From contig JADNRY010000013.1 of the NCBI GenBank assembly GCA_015501585.1, positions 558,001 to 622,000 of the forward strand: 64,000 nt of DNA. The letters run 5' to 3'. A model generated the notes under the pieces. That model was not told the origin of the DNA, ran no database searches, and saw only the letters and a list, made by a program, of their open reading frames with translations. The translations under genes and the position numbers were made by a program. Each line of letters opens with the position of its first letter. The stretch's first letter is position 1. Below are positions 11,167-23,628 of this stretch, one piece after another. This DNA is from Rhodocollybia butyracea (lineage: Eukaryota; Basidiomycota; Agaricomycetes; Agaricales; Omphalotaceae).

Positions 11167-13211
11167 CTAATCATCCTCGTCCCAGTTCCCCGACTGCTGA
11201 GGAATTTTCGGTCCACCCGCTGGCTTGCTCATGATAATACTATCTACACTCAGCACAGACACAGCAGCTTCAGTTGCGAGGCGTATTGCCCAAGATTTCG
11301 CTGCGATCGAGTCGTAGATTTGATGTTCAGAGGAATGGAGCGTGCCATCCGTCTCCGCCTGGAAATACAATCAGCAGGAGAGAAAGTTTGAAAACATTAA
11401 GAAACGAACCTCGACGTCAACGCCCCAATGTTCGCCGCCTTTTTCTTCGTGTTTGGCCCAAAGCCTGCTCACGATTTCATTGCCTACAGCACCCCCGAGT
11501 GCATTTTCGGCCAGCTGCCTAGGGATAACCTCCAGTGCCTCGGAATACCTCTTCACCGCATGCTGGGCCAGTCCCTTCAAACTACTGCCATAATTCTCGA
11601 CCTTCTTCGCAAGCTCCATTTCGGTTGCACCCGCACCAGGTACCATCCTTGGATCCTTTAGCAAGGCTTTAATGACATTCACTCCATCATCAATCGCCCG
11701 TTCCAGATCATCGAGGTGGTTAGCAGTAGCACCGCGCAGGACAATAGTCGCCGTACGTGACTTTTCACCGCCAGATGTCGGATCGAAACCAGGTTCACCA
11801 GGAGAAAGCTGTCGAAGAACGGTGACTCTGTCGCCTCCAATCTCAACAGTTTCAAAGACGTCGATGAAACCAGCCTCTTCGGGTGTCGGTGCACCGACTC
11901 GTGCAAGAGGCGTAGCATTGACTACTCGACATAATCTCCGCAGATCGAATTTCGAAAGTACTTTGAGGACGACAATGTTGAATCGGTTGAGGTAGTGGAG
12001 AGCAAGTTCTCCGACTGATGAACCAGCAATGATAACTTTGACGCCAGAATCTGCGATCTCTTTGAAGATCTGGTCGACATCAGCAAAAGACAAAATAGTG
12101 TACTATGAGCCTACAAACCTTTTCTAGATGCTGCTCTTCACCCCTTGTAAAGTTGAGCATCTCATCCGCGTTCTTTAGAAGAACAGTGCCTTTTGTTTCC
12201 GTTTGAGCAATATCGAGTGCTGAGGTGAAAACGGCTACTTTGGCTTTTGTCACTTTTTTGACCATGCCTACAAGCCGTCAGTCGCCAATAGAGCTCAAGA
12301 TAATGTGCCTGCTCACTTTCTGGCTCTCTGCCGAACACCATACCCTGCACTACTCGACTGCCACTGAGACTTCCGCCTAAGATTTTCACTACTCGTACGT
12401 TATCCACGTTGAAATTTTTTGGATTGGGGGGCATTACAGCCAATGCCGCTTCAGCCACGAGAGCTGCGAGGGGATCCTCAAAACCATATTGTTTCGACGC
12501 AATCGCCGGTTTAAGCGCGGATGCAAGAGAAGATGGGGTTAGAGGTGAGGGAAGAGAGAATACCGAGAGTTCTGTGGCACATCAAAGTATAAATATGTGA
12601 ACGAGAGAAGATATGAAACTGGCATACTTTCCAGCTCCTCTTGTACTTTTATACATGCGAGCTCGTATCCTTTGATGACTTCTGACGGATGTAGGCCCAT
12701 AATCAAGAGTTGCTCGGACTTCTTCAATAGTTCTCCAGCCAAAATAAGGACCATATTTGTGGCATCTCCCATCTAAAATAATGTTTTAGCATGAGCAAAC
12801 TTGAATCGTTCTTGGGACACACCTCTGCTTCCTGTGCCTGTGAGGCCATAACCAGCAGTTTTGCAGCAGGATGCATAACTTCGACTTCTCGAATGATCGT
12901 TGCAGCATCGGACGTGACGAAAAGTCGTCCAAGATGATTAATTAGGAGCTTATTTCTGCCTGGTGTAGATATCAGCAGAAAGCATGTTTAAAAGAACACA
13001 AAGACGCGCCATTAGGCCCAAAACTTGTTCTGACTAGATCAGAAAGCTCGTTTACAGCTTGGATATTCCGAAGAACAGCTTCATCGATCCCCTGAAGATA
13101 CTGTAGAAAGAAATATGAAAAGATGTCAACTTGATAGTGGAGAAATGTACCGACTTTGTATCCATCCTTGAAAAGCTGGATGTTGTTTGCCTTGGGCACT
13201 TTCAGAGACAT
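11167..13211 (-). CDS. CCT8: T-complex protein 1 subunit theta (CCT8)
   Basis: This is the theta subunit of the cytosolic CCT/TRiC chaperonin, which folds actin, tubulin and other proteins. Group II chaperonin motifs are present in order: RTSFGPNG near the N-terminus, MGDATNMVLILAGELL (the ATP-site GDxT), KILGGSLSGSRVVQGMVF, and VPGAGATEMELA in the C-terminal equatorial domain. ALDIAQTETKGTVLLKNADE and the C-terminal WDEDD fit theta better than other subunits. About eight short introns split the gene. The first, after DGYK, uses a GTCGGT donor and leads to YLQGIDEAVLRN. The start at 13211 (MSLKVPKA) agrees with the family. The gene is divergent from LeuRS, with 242 bp between start codons. 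Confidence 0.93.
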
Positions 13212-13453
13212 CCTGATCCCTGATTATAAAGGGATTGCGTTGCGGTGGACGTTTTAGAATGCTGCAGCTGTCAAAGTTTGTCACAGGAAAGATTATAACG
13301 TGAACTTGGAGTGACCTTTTCTAACGTGACTTCAAATTTGACTCGAGTATTTTGCAAGATCGATAAGTCGCCAAGATTTCGGTTCTTTCCCGTCTTTCAC
13401 GACTTTTGTCGTCCCCTCGATATCCTTTTTCTCTTCGCCGTGTCTCGACAAAC
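13212..13453. promoter_or_regulatory. Shared promoter region CCT8/LeuRS
   Basis: These 242 bp separate the divergent CCT8 and LeuRS start codons and must contain both promoters. A pyrimidine-rich stretch precedes the LeuRS start, as is common in fungal promoters. No TATA box is obvious. Confidence 0.5.
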
Positions 13454-16400
13454 ATGTCACAGCCTGAAGAGGCCGCCGCACAGACTATAGAGATGGCTCA
13501 GGTTCGTAACTGGAGTTTCGCTTGCTCTTTTTCTAATGCTGCTTTAGACTGGGAAACGAGACCATCTCCGTAGTCTTGAAAAGAAATACCAAGAACAATG
13601 GGCTTCCCAGCATATATTTGAAGTAAACGCGCCTTCTTCGTCCGAGCTCAAGGGCTTGTCGCAAGCGGAGATTCTCGAAAAATACCCCAAGTGGTTCGGG
13701 ACCTTTCCTTATCCATACATGAACGGCAGTCTTCACCTAGGACATGCATTTACTATCTCCAAGATCGAATTCGCCGCAGGTTATCAGAGAATGTTAGGCA
13801 AACGGGTCTTGTTTCCTCATGGATTTCATGTAACAGGCCTTCCTATCAAGGTCCGTATCCGTAGATGATTTATTTCTTCCCTTTCAAATAATATCTACAC
13901 AGGCCTCAGCAGACAAACTCGTTCGCGAAATCGAAATGTTCGGACCCGATTTCGAGAATTTTGAACGCGTTCAGGCCGAGATGATCTTACAAGCAGAGAC
14001 GGAGGAAGTTTCCCCGGCCGAACCTAGTGACCCTACTGCCGTCGACAAGTCGAAAGGGAAGAAGGGAAAGCTTGCAGCAAAATCTTCAGGTCACAAATAC
14101 CAGTTCCAGATTCTGATGTCAATCGGTGTACCTCGTTCGGAAATCAAGAAATTCGCAGACCCTATGCATTGGCTAGTTCACTTTCCCCCCATCGCCATGG
14201 TAAATCTTTCTATCGTTCAACAGACAACCACTAAGTTTTCCACGTATAGGAAGACCATACCTCTTTCGGTAGTCGTATCGACTGGAGACGAAGGTTTCTG
14301 ACTACCAAAGCAAATCCATATTACGATGGTTTCGTCCGATGGCAGGTCAACAAGCTGCACAAGATGGGTAAAATCAAGTTTGGTGAACGATACACAATCT
14401 ACAGTCCCAAGGACGGTCAACCATGTATGGACCACGATCGACAGGATGGAGAAGGCGTTGGACCGCAGGAATACACCGCCATAAAGTCGGAAGTCGTCGA
14501 ATGGAGCCCAGCTGCAAAGGGCTTGATTGGAGAAAAATTAGGGGGACGGAAGGTCTTTATGGTTGCTGCTACCCTACGACCGGAGACAATGTTAGTGAAG
14601 TTGACCATCCGGGTAGTGCTGTCGCTGATTTTTCATTCGCAGGTACGGGCAAACAAACTGCTTCGTCGGCGTATCCATCAAGTACGGTATTTTTGCAGTG
14701 AATGATAAAGAGGCATACTTGTGCACGTATCGTGCTGCTCGAAATATGGCATTTCAGGGTGTGACTGAACCCCGAGGCACCATCGACCAGCTCGTAGAGA
14801 TCGATGGATCAAAACTTATCGGCACTCGGATTAAAGCACCTTTCGCTATCAATCCTGAGGTGTATGTTTTGCCTATGGACAATGTTCTAGCCACAAAGGT
14901 TTGTGACCTCTACAAGCTCTACTTTATGATCCATTCTTAACCCGCTTGTAGGGTACTGGTGTTGTCACATCAGTCCCCTCCGATTCTCCGGATGACTTCC
15001 AAACTCTAACCGATCTGCGTAAAAAGGCAGATTTCTACAAAATTGATCCTCTATGGGCTGCCATCGACCCCGTTCCAGTCATTTCCACCCCAACATACGG
15101 TGAACTGACTGCCCCCACCATCGTAAAGCAGCTGAAGATCCAGTCGCAGAAAGATACGAAACAGCTACTGGAGGCGAAGGAGATTGCATACAAGGAGGGA
15201 TTTTATAATGGCACCATGTTGGTTGGCGAGTTTAAAGGCCAATCTGTCCAAGACGCAAAGCCAAAAGTCCGGGAGAGCATGATTCAGGCTGGCCTCGCCT
15301 TTGCGTATGCTGAACCGGAAGGTATTGTTACCTCGCGGAGTGGAGATGAATGTATCGTCGCTTTGATGGATCAGTGGTACTTGGACTATGGAGAACCCGT
15401 ATGGAGAGCACAGGTGGAAAAGTCAGTTGCTTCGAAGCCTATACCATCAGAATGTGGTACTCATTCCTTTTGCAGGCACGTTGCGTCAATGGAACTGTAT
15501 GGCCCCGAGACTCGTAATGCGTTCGGGAAAACCCTTGCTTGGTTGAACCAGTGGGCCTGTGCACGGACTTATGGACTCGGTTCAGACATGCCTTGGGATC
15601 CTCAGTTCCTCGTCGAATCTCTGAGTGACTCTACCATTTATATGGCATATTATACGGTAGCACAGCTTCTACATGGTAAGAGTTATCATCCTCATTATCT
15701 TCAATTGCTTATAATTATGTGTAGAGAATAGCATCGACGGATCCATCACTGGACCCCTCGGAATCACTCCTGACCAAATGACAGATGAGGTCTGGGAATA
15801 CGTGTTCTGCGATGGTCCTTGGCCTTCATCCCCTCCTCTACCTCGGGAAAAAGCCGACGCTCTGAAGCATGAGTTCAACTACTTCTATCCTCTCGACATC
15901 CGTTCATCCGGAAAGGACTTGATCAATAACCACTTGTCATTTGCCTTGTACAACCATGTTGCCATCTTCTCCCAAGACAAGTGGCCGTTAAGTTTCCGTA
16001 CTAATGGTCATCTGATGCTGAATGGATTGAAAATGTCGAAAAGTACGGGCAACTTCCTTACCCTTCGAGACGCTGTAAACAAGTTTGGGGCGGACTCATG
16101 TCGTTTGGCTTTGGCCGATGCTGGCGATGGTATCGAGGATGCAAACTTCGATGAGAAGAACGGAAATGCGAACATTCTGCGTGTCCATACTTTGCTGGGG
16201 TGGTGCGAGGTATACTCTGTTAGTTTGTCTCATCGTCTTTGACCCTTATGATGGTTTTCAGGAAATGATCAAGGAAGAATCTCATCTACGCCGTGGCCCG
16301 TTGAGTTACCACGACAACGTGTTCGAAAATGAGGTTAACGACCTTATCAATATCACGCAGACTCACTACGACGCGTAAGGTTTTTTCATATATGTCTGCC

Positions 16401-17274
16401 TTAAGACTAACTGTTCTTTAGGCTTAACTTCAAGGATGCTTTGAAATACGGTTTCTTTGAACTTCAGAGTACGCGTGATTGGTATCGGGAGGTCACTTCA
16501 GATGTCGGCATGCATGTCGACCTCGTCCGATACTGGATCGAAATTTCTGCTCTCCTCGCGGCACCCATCGCTCCTCATTTCGCCGAGCACATCTACCTTG
16601 AAATTCTCAACAAGGCTACTTCTATCCAGCTCGCTCGTTGGCCAACCCCACAAAAAAAAGTTGACAGAACGCTTATAGAAATCGGCCAATACATGCGTGG
16701 AACCGTAAAGACGATCCGAGATGCAGAGACTGCTCTGTTGAAATCGCTCAACAAAAATAAAGTGAAAGGAAAAAGCGTTGCAACCGCGTTTGACCCAAAA
16801 AAGCCAAAGAGCGTGAGGGTGTATGTGGCTACTGGTTTCCCGGCGTGGCAAGAGAGCTGTGTCGAAACTGTCAAGGTAGCATACGACTCTGACGCGGACA
16901 AGGTTGACGACATCAAGGTGCGGACTTTGTTGATGGAGTCTGGTTTGATCAAGAACAAGCTGGCCATGCCTTTCATTCAGCAGTTCAAAGTATGTCTTGC
17001 TCTTCATTCCTGTAGCTATGATGTTAATAAGGAACTACAGAAACGAATGGCTCAATTCGGCGCTGAAACCGCTTTTCGTCGCACTCTGCCTTTCTCCGAA
17101 AGCGATGTTCTGACCGAGCTTTTACCGTACCTGAAGAAGACATTGAACTTGGTTGATGCGGAGATCTTGTCAGTAGACCAGGCCCATGCTAAAGAGGGAG
17201 AGGCAGGGTACACCAAGTCTATCATTGATAGCTCAGAACCAGGCGGTCCTGCGTTTGAATATCGAAATGTGTAG
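13454..17274 (+). CDS. Leucyl-tRNA synthetase, cytosolic
   Basis: This is a class I aminoacyl-tRNA synthetase that charges tRNA-Leu. The HIGH motif appears as [12 protein letters not shown] and the KMSKS motif as [10 protein letters not shown]. The CP1 editing domain is recognisable from ATLRPETM and [15 protein letters not shown]. The tryptophan-rich [12 protein letters not shown] lies between the editing and catalytic parts, and the C-terminal extension is of the archaeal/eukaryotic cytosolic type. Total length is near 1,090 residues, normal for the family. At least eight introns are present. The first follows a short exon starting at 13454 (MSQPEEAAA); the last exon runs from ~17041 to the stop at 17274. 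No mitochondrial targeting sequence is evident. Confidence 0.93.
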
Positions 17275-17499
17275 TATCGTACTAATTAATTCATAGACAT
17301 TTTATTCAGCTCTACAGTTTTCGCTTGCTAGAAATCGAGACTCATTGTGAGGTACGTACGTCATAAAATTGTCCATGCAAGATTAGGTATATGAGTATGT
17401 AGGTGGAAAGAGTACTGTAGCTATGATACATTCAAATGCAAGAACTACTGCTACAATATGGAAGAATTAGAACACATGTAGGAGCCAAACCACAAAAAA

Positions 17500-19031
17500 T
17501 CATACAAATGTCTGCAAGTTGGGCACACATCGCATAAAGATACTCCTATATCGTTCCTCGGGCATCAGTCTAGGATAAGAACCACTGGACAAGTCTAAAT
17601 GACGGAGCTTCCAGTCCGGAAACCTTCGAGTTTTCATCTCTTCGACAAACCTCCCAACCTGTCCTTCGTCCTGATCGCGATCGCTGGTAGAGCGTTGACA
17701 GAATAATGGAACGTCGCCTTCAGAAGGGATGACTGATTTGACAAGCAGCTCGAGCCCGTCGATGCCTGAAAACTTGTCGGCAAAGAGGTCAAACAGCTGA
17801 GGACTGAGCGTCAAGGGACCGATACGACAATATTGTAATGCGTGCGGTAGACATGGAGGAAATGCTGCGGTCAACAGCTCAACGTCTTCGTAGGCCAAGT
17901 GCAGCCCGGTAAAGACAAGCGACGTTAAAGTCTTTGAGAAACGTTGGACAATGAGAAGTGCGGAATCGAACGGCACGAGATATAGGCTAATCTCGAGCGC
18001 CGTTATGCAAGATAAGTGAACCTTGGCAAAGGTCTTGTCCATCCAACCGCCGAGCTGAACTTCGTTGGGTATCAAGCTACGACCTCCTAGCTCAGAAGCA
18101 CGGATGGAGAGCGACTGTAACGTGTTCGAATGCAAGTTCAAAAAAGCTATCAGACCAGCCGGACTACCCAGATTGGGATAACTCATCGGTATTGATAGGG
18201 ATAATTTGTCGAGCAGTGGAAGATGAGAGATGGCGGAAAAGAGAGGTGAAAGATCGAATGGTTCCCAAAGCTGGATAATAAGCTTGCGTAGTGAGGAATG
18301 CAATGAGTTGATCGTCTGGGCAAGCATGAGGAGAATGGTCTCGTAACGGGTAGGGTCAAGGTTGTGGTCGATACGGATGAAAAGGTCCAGCTTTTCTACT
18401 GCAGGAAATGGCTGGGTATAGTACGAAAGTATGTGCTCAAGTTTTTCGAGCGAAATTTCTAGGCGGAGACAACGCAAGTTCAGACGTAACGGAGACGAAA
18501 GCACAAGTGTGGGGCAACTTCCTGCAGAGGGAAGACCGCACCAGAGAACGTGATACTCAGTCAAATTGGGTAAACGGCTGAATGTATCCATCATGACTTG
18601 CATGAGGTCGCGGTATGTTTTGAACTTGAGCGGTAGACGCGGTTTATGTTTGGAGAACAGTTGTTTCTTCTGGTCGCGTACCAGGTCACCGAGCTTGGAG
18701 AATAAGGATGGAGGTGAAGCATCCATTGTATCCAGCGCATCTTTGACAAAATGTGGATAGAGATGTAGTATTCGAACGCGTCTGGCAACTATCGGATCTC
18801 TGAGCAGAGTTGTTAAGTAAAAGTTCTGGAAATACGACGGATATTGTACTTTAACCGTTCCAGAATCCAAATCATCTTGGATGAAAGGTAGGACAAGCTA
18901 ACTTGTTGATAACGCTGGTCCAAAAAGACATTTAAAAAAGCGCTGTTTACGCGGTAGAGGCACTGAGAGTGCATGGCGGATGGGGGAACCAAATCGATAA
19001 TTTGCAGCCAAACATCGTTAGGAAGAGACAT
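17500..19031 (-). CDS. F-box-like domain protein
   Basis: The N-terminus (SLPNDVWLQIIDLVPPS) is a short F-box-like motif of the kind expanded in mushrooms. A leucine-rich region then holds DPIVARRVRILHLYPHF and repeated LxxLxLxI patterns. Exon 1 (19031-18850) joins exon 2 (18799-17500) through a 50-nt intron with a GTACAA donor and a good branch-site sequence (CTTAAC), giving the typical LERLKDPIVARRV junction. The product is 493 residues. It is presumed to be an SCF-type adaptor, with unknown target. The gene is convergent with LeuRS. Confidence 0.78.
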
Positions 19032-19569
19032 TCAGCAACTCTGGCTCGTCGAGGGAATGATGGGGGCATAACGCAGTAGAAACGCAACTGACGTCTAATA
19101 AGGGCTTCAGGTGACAGTTCGGTGAAAAGGAAATTATTACCTGTCAAGTTACGTGTGATCCCCATTCAGCCGATGCTTAATTTTTCTTGCTTTTGTGTTT
19201 TTCGGGCAGTGAGCTACAAGCTTTTTTTTGTCTGTTTCGTTTGCTGGTCTCCAGAGATGAAAAAACAAAAATGAATAGCATCTTAGTAACAAGAGTAGCC
19301 AGTGGTAGCTCTTCGGGTAGCTCGGGTACGGCCCGATACTTGCTAATGCTACAGCTTTGGCATCCTTTTCAACACTGACAGCAGTACAAGTAGTCATGTC
19401 AAGCTGCAGTTTTTTATCCTCGTCCTACATATACCTGTCCGCGTCTTCTCTGTCAAGTTATATTGAACTTTCCATAGGCGTTAAACACCCTCTCTCCTGC
19501 AAGCACCATCTTTCACTTCGTGCAATTCGGCATAACTTGTGTGCAAGAACCGAATTGCTGACATATTTA
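19032..19569. other. Gene-poor region left of MITE
   Basis: This stretch is upstream of the F-box gene. It contains poly-T runs and short unsupported reading frames only. The three bases at 19567-19569 are the left copy of the MITE target-site duplication. Confidence 0.5.
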
Positions 19570-20096
19570 GGGCCTGTTCGCAACACAAATCTAGATTTTG
19601 TTGGGATTTTGCCAGGTATTGCCACCATATAAAAAAGCCATCAAACATTTGTAAGTATTACTCAGATCAGCCGATTGAGCGCTCCGTGTAAACGCGCATG
19701 CTGTCAGCTGCTGTCAGACGTTTCTTCCGTGTTGAGGTCAACACCCCGCTCGATGCTCAGACATGCCCGCCGCTCTGAAATATAATTTTTACTTTAGGCT
19801 TCACTGACCTAGACAATATAGAGAAACAGAATCGCTTTTCCAATAACATACAATTACATTTGAAAGACGATGAGGGGAACATGTTGGTCACTGGTTGGCA
19901 TTGCTGAGAGTGGTCGGGATGACTTGCGGGATAGTGAGAGGAACGTCGGTCAACAGCCTCAGGAGTTATGTCATTTTATGTCATTTCCAGACCCATGGCG
20001 ACCGGCCAGCTGATCCGAACCTTTTATATTAAATGCTCAAAATCTCGCGTTTGGCAAAATCGAACAAAATCCAGATTCGTGTTGCCGAACAGGCCC
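19570..20096. mobile_element. MITE, Tourist/PIF-Harbinger-like, 527 bp
   Basis: The element starts with GGGCCTGTTCGCAACAC and ends with its imperfect inverse (GTGTTGCCGAACAGGCCC). The inverted repeats extend about 45 bp (19570-19614 and 20052-20096) with three mismatches and two one-base gaps. Both ends are flanked by TTA (19567-19569 and 20097-20099), a 3-bp target duplication as made by PIF/Harbinger transposases. The GGGCCTGTT terminus also resembles Tourist-type elements. No transposase is encoded, so it is non-autonomous. It sits in a gene-poor gap between the F-box and MFS genes. Confidence 0.85.
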
Positions 20097-20710
20097 TTAT
20101 ACAACTGCGAAGTTGAACGTTTTCACCAGTCATACACGACGTCTTGCAGCCCTCCGCATTGACGGCTGACTTACACGAACGGCGGCGTTGAAGGAAGCCT
20201 GTACTCCACGAGTTTGCGATCTTGAGTGGTAATTACAGTATGTACTTCATATAAGTAATAACTGTTTAAAAGGCAGCGAATGTTGCGATTTCCATTATCT
20301 GGCTACGTCTTTATCTGACCTATATTGATGACGGTAGATGCGTCTGTCAGTGTTGTTCCTGAAAAAAACTTCATGCGCTGTTTTTACGGCCGTATATTCC
20401 CAAGTGGAGCTGGCAGGTGCTCGCAAGCTTCTTGAATGAAGCGTGCACTCACTGCGTGCGTAGCGCATATGTCAATGGCCAAGGTTCATCGACATCAATC
20501 AATCCGAAGGTGTATGCGTGTCACTTAGGACTAACCAACTTGGTAGAGATATACCGAAAACAGACTGGAAAGATAAAGGAGCACCTATGTAAGCAGTGTA
20601 AGCCTAGGTAAAGCCTACTGCAATTAATTTGACTCTACTACGTACAAATCAGATACTATATCTATATGCAACAACCCCCGCCTTAATTATCCCGCAGGAG
20701 CCCGCAGCTG
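20097..20710. other. Gene-poor region right of MITE
   Basis: The region begins with the right TTA target duplication of the MITE and ends at the stop codon of the MFS transporter. It contains no supported gene. Confidence 0.5.
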
Positions 20711-23412
20711 TCACGGTTCTGCTTCATCTAAGAGTGAAAATCGAGAAATTAATTCTCGTAAACCCAAATCTTCTTCGATCTAATGAAGGGTTTTAAAGAA
20801 AATGCGTCAAGGACTTTTTAGGACAACATGTAGAGTCAGGGGAACACAGGAAAGAGGAACAGGAACAGGAAAGGTAAAGGGGGAGAGAACGGGAAATAGA
20901 AAGGAGGGAGTAGAAGGAAACTTGCCTGAGATTTCATGACTATCTCCTCTCTCCCCGCAGAAGACCGAAAAACACCATCAATCTCTTCTAAAGAAACGTT
21001 CGCTGTCTCGGGAACACAATATGTTACCCATATGTAGGCGACGAAAGAAGCTACAGCAAACAGCATGAAGGTGCCACTAGAAACGAAATGACAAGCATAA
21101 CAGACAAATCAGAAATAAGGAGAAGAATTGAATTGGGCGGTGTCGAATGCTTACGCCGCTGAGTATTCCAAGGTCACAGGTGTGATGAGACCGACGAGAA
21201 CTGCAAAGGTTAGCGTTATTGAGGACTCGCAAAAGACAGTCACGATAAGACTTGCAATTATTCAACCACACCGAGGCAGTTGACAGCGCTACACCTTTGC
21301 TGCGGACAGACAATGGAAACACTTCAGAAGGCAGAACTTTTTTGCTCTGTTATTGATACAGCAACCCCAAACAAAACCAAGCGTACTCACCCCACGCAAC
21401 AGGACCAAAGGACATGCCGTAGGCAGCCGTAAAGAGGTAGATGAAACTAAATGTTACAAGCGTGAAAGAGACAGTAAGATGGTGACCAGGTTATTATTAA
21501 AGGGCTAGTAAATTTCCTCACCCGACAGCCATCCATGCAGCAGTTGAGTGAGAGGTCCAGTCAGACGCAAAGAGAACGACCTTGGTGGGATAGTTGACAC
21601 AGATTCAAAGGAGAGACGGGAGATAACGCACCAGCATCGCAATGCCAAAATGAGCACAGGTCATAACAATACTTCCAAAACGGAGTAGCGGCCGACGCCC
21701 TTTCCTTAATTATTGACTATATACCCCGAACAAAGACTGGAGGGTACTCACCCCACTCGTCAATGTATGCAATCACCGGTAAAACAGCGATGAACTGAAC
21801 AATCCCTATTCCCCCAGAGACTAGTAGCGTGACTTTGCCGGCAGAAATCCCAACACTTCTAACCAATATGGGACCATAATACAGGAGAGCATTGATTCCG
21901 CTCCATTCTGAGTGCAGAAATCAAAATGAATATCAAAGAGGATGGAAGTAGTATTGCTTACGTTGGAAAAAAGCGATTAAAACACCAACCATTGTTCGAT
22001 CTCGATATTTTTGACCCAAGAGTCTTTTCCATGAACTCCATTCGTTGACGAAAAACGCAGACTTCGACGATGTTTCGGTGGAGCCAAAAGCGCGATGAAT
22101 CATTGTGGCTTCGACGCGCATTTCAAGGAATTCAATCTGAGTAAGCTGTTGAGGACAAGTACATTCTAAAAGCATTGTTTAGTGGTACCTGAATCAGTGG
22201 ATCGTTGCGTGCTTCCTCAAAACTCATATTTCCAAGTCGCAGTCGTATCAGACTCTTGACGGCCCCATCATACTTTCCCTGAAGGACAAGTAAACGCGGG
22301 GAAGCGGGTAGGAAAGCGCAGCCCAAGAGAAGGATAACGCCTGGTATAAGCTGTCCTGCCAAGGGAATGATGTATGAGGCGGAACCGGGGACTTTGCATT
22401 CGCGATGAATGGAAGATATAAGCTAGGAAAGAGCTGTTTATGTACGCACTATTTCGAGTAAGATATCCCAACCAAAAACCTAAAACAACACCCAGCACGA
22501 TCGCGAATTGCTCCAAGGCCATCAACGACCCTCGTACTTCGGGCGGGCTAATTTCAGAAATGAATAGAGGGCAGAGGGTGCTACGAGAATATTTAGTGGC
22601 CTGGGTCGGTACAAATCTCAACGTTGAGTCCTGTACCTGAGTGCGCCTACACCAAGTCCTCCTAATTTAGTTCATCAGTAATGTGACGTCGACTAGCTTG
22701 GGGCACTACCTATGGCGCGTCCAATTAAGAGATGCAGCAGAGATTGCGCGGAGCATTGAATTGTAGATCCGATACAGAACACAACTGCATTTGAAGAACT
22801 TCAGCTTTGCAGCTACCGGTGCTGATGTACTCACTGCAAGAGACCGATATGGAGAAGCGTCTAGAATAGTGGTCCGCAAATATACCGGTAAAGACTGCGC
22901 CTAGAAGAGCCCCCAATTCTAAGACGGCAGCTGCGGAATGAAGATCGCGTTAACTAGGGCTTTTGACGGAAGATTATCCACAGATTCACTCATAAATCCT
23001 TCTTCCAATGGAGTTATAGGGTAATTTTTCATAAACTCTGGCATCACTAGTACATTTGCGATCTGAATTTCAGGTTAAACGAGTTCAGTATACAAGAGAC
23101 GGCTACTCACTACTCCTTGATCATAACCAAATGATAACCCTCCGATACTGGCAAATACGGCACATAACAGAGTGTAACGGTTGCGGGTGAGTCCAGTAAT
23201 CCCTTTGGGTCCGTACCGATAAGTGTATGCATTAGACTGAAAAGATATACTGCCGCCGTGGGGAGCTTGGTAAACAACTGGGCCATTTAACAATCTTCCA
23301 GCCTCGGAGCTGTTTGTCGAGTCGTGGGGGTCTGATATGCGTGCATATGGTCCAGTCTATAAAATTGGTTCAGTGTCTCATATACGAGTGTAGGAGAACC
23401 ACAGCTTGCCAT
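20711..23412 (-). CDS. MFS sugar-porter-family transporter
   Basis: This is a twelve-helix major facilitator of the sugar porter family. Typical motifs are SIGGLSFGYDQGVVS in helix 1, GALLGAVFTGIFADHYSRR (the GRR-type loop), ISEISPPEVRGSL, LLLGCAFLPASPRLL, GINALLYYGP and SFGPVAWVLPSEVFPL, with the PET signature as VPETANVSLEEID. The gene is cut by about twelve introns. The last intron (20780-20925) uses a GC donor and leads to a final exon ending EEDLGLRELISRF..., a normal C-terminus for this family. The 5' end is not fully resolved: the conserved frame is open back to an in-frame stop just beyond 23357, and the ATG at 23412 needs a short intron to reach it. The substrate is probably a sugar or related polyol. 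Confidence 0.82.
20780..20925 (-). other. GC-AG intron in MFS transporter gene
   Basis: This 146-nt intron has the donor CAG/GCAAGT and the acceptor TTAG. It connects VMKSQ with IEEDLGLRELISRF, restoring the family C-terminus that otherwise runs into a low-complexity Phe/Pro stretch. It is longer than most introns here. Confidence 0.65.
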
Positions 23413-23628
23413 GGAAAGAGGAAAGAAGTACAAATTTGATTTGTCAATAATACGGTATCCTCATCGGCCCGTGCTCGCCGCTTAATTGTCAAATTTGTTA
23501 TTCAATATTTACAAGTTTAAGCTTGATATTCATCTCTATCCTAGAAGGACTAAGGCATAAAACCCCGATGAACCAGACTGAAGAAATAAGTAAAGTTCAC
23601 TATTGTACAGGCTTGGTACAGGCTCTTA

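Noticed and set aside
18800..18849. Apparent frameshift near the start of the F-box gene at 17.5-19.0 kb
   Set aside because: A 50-nt intron with GTACAA donor and a good branch site gives the expected family junction.
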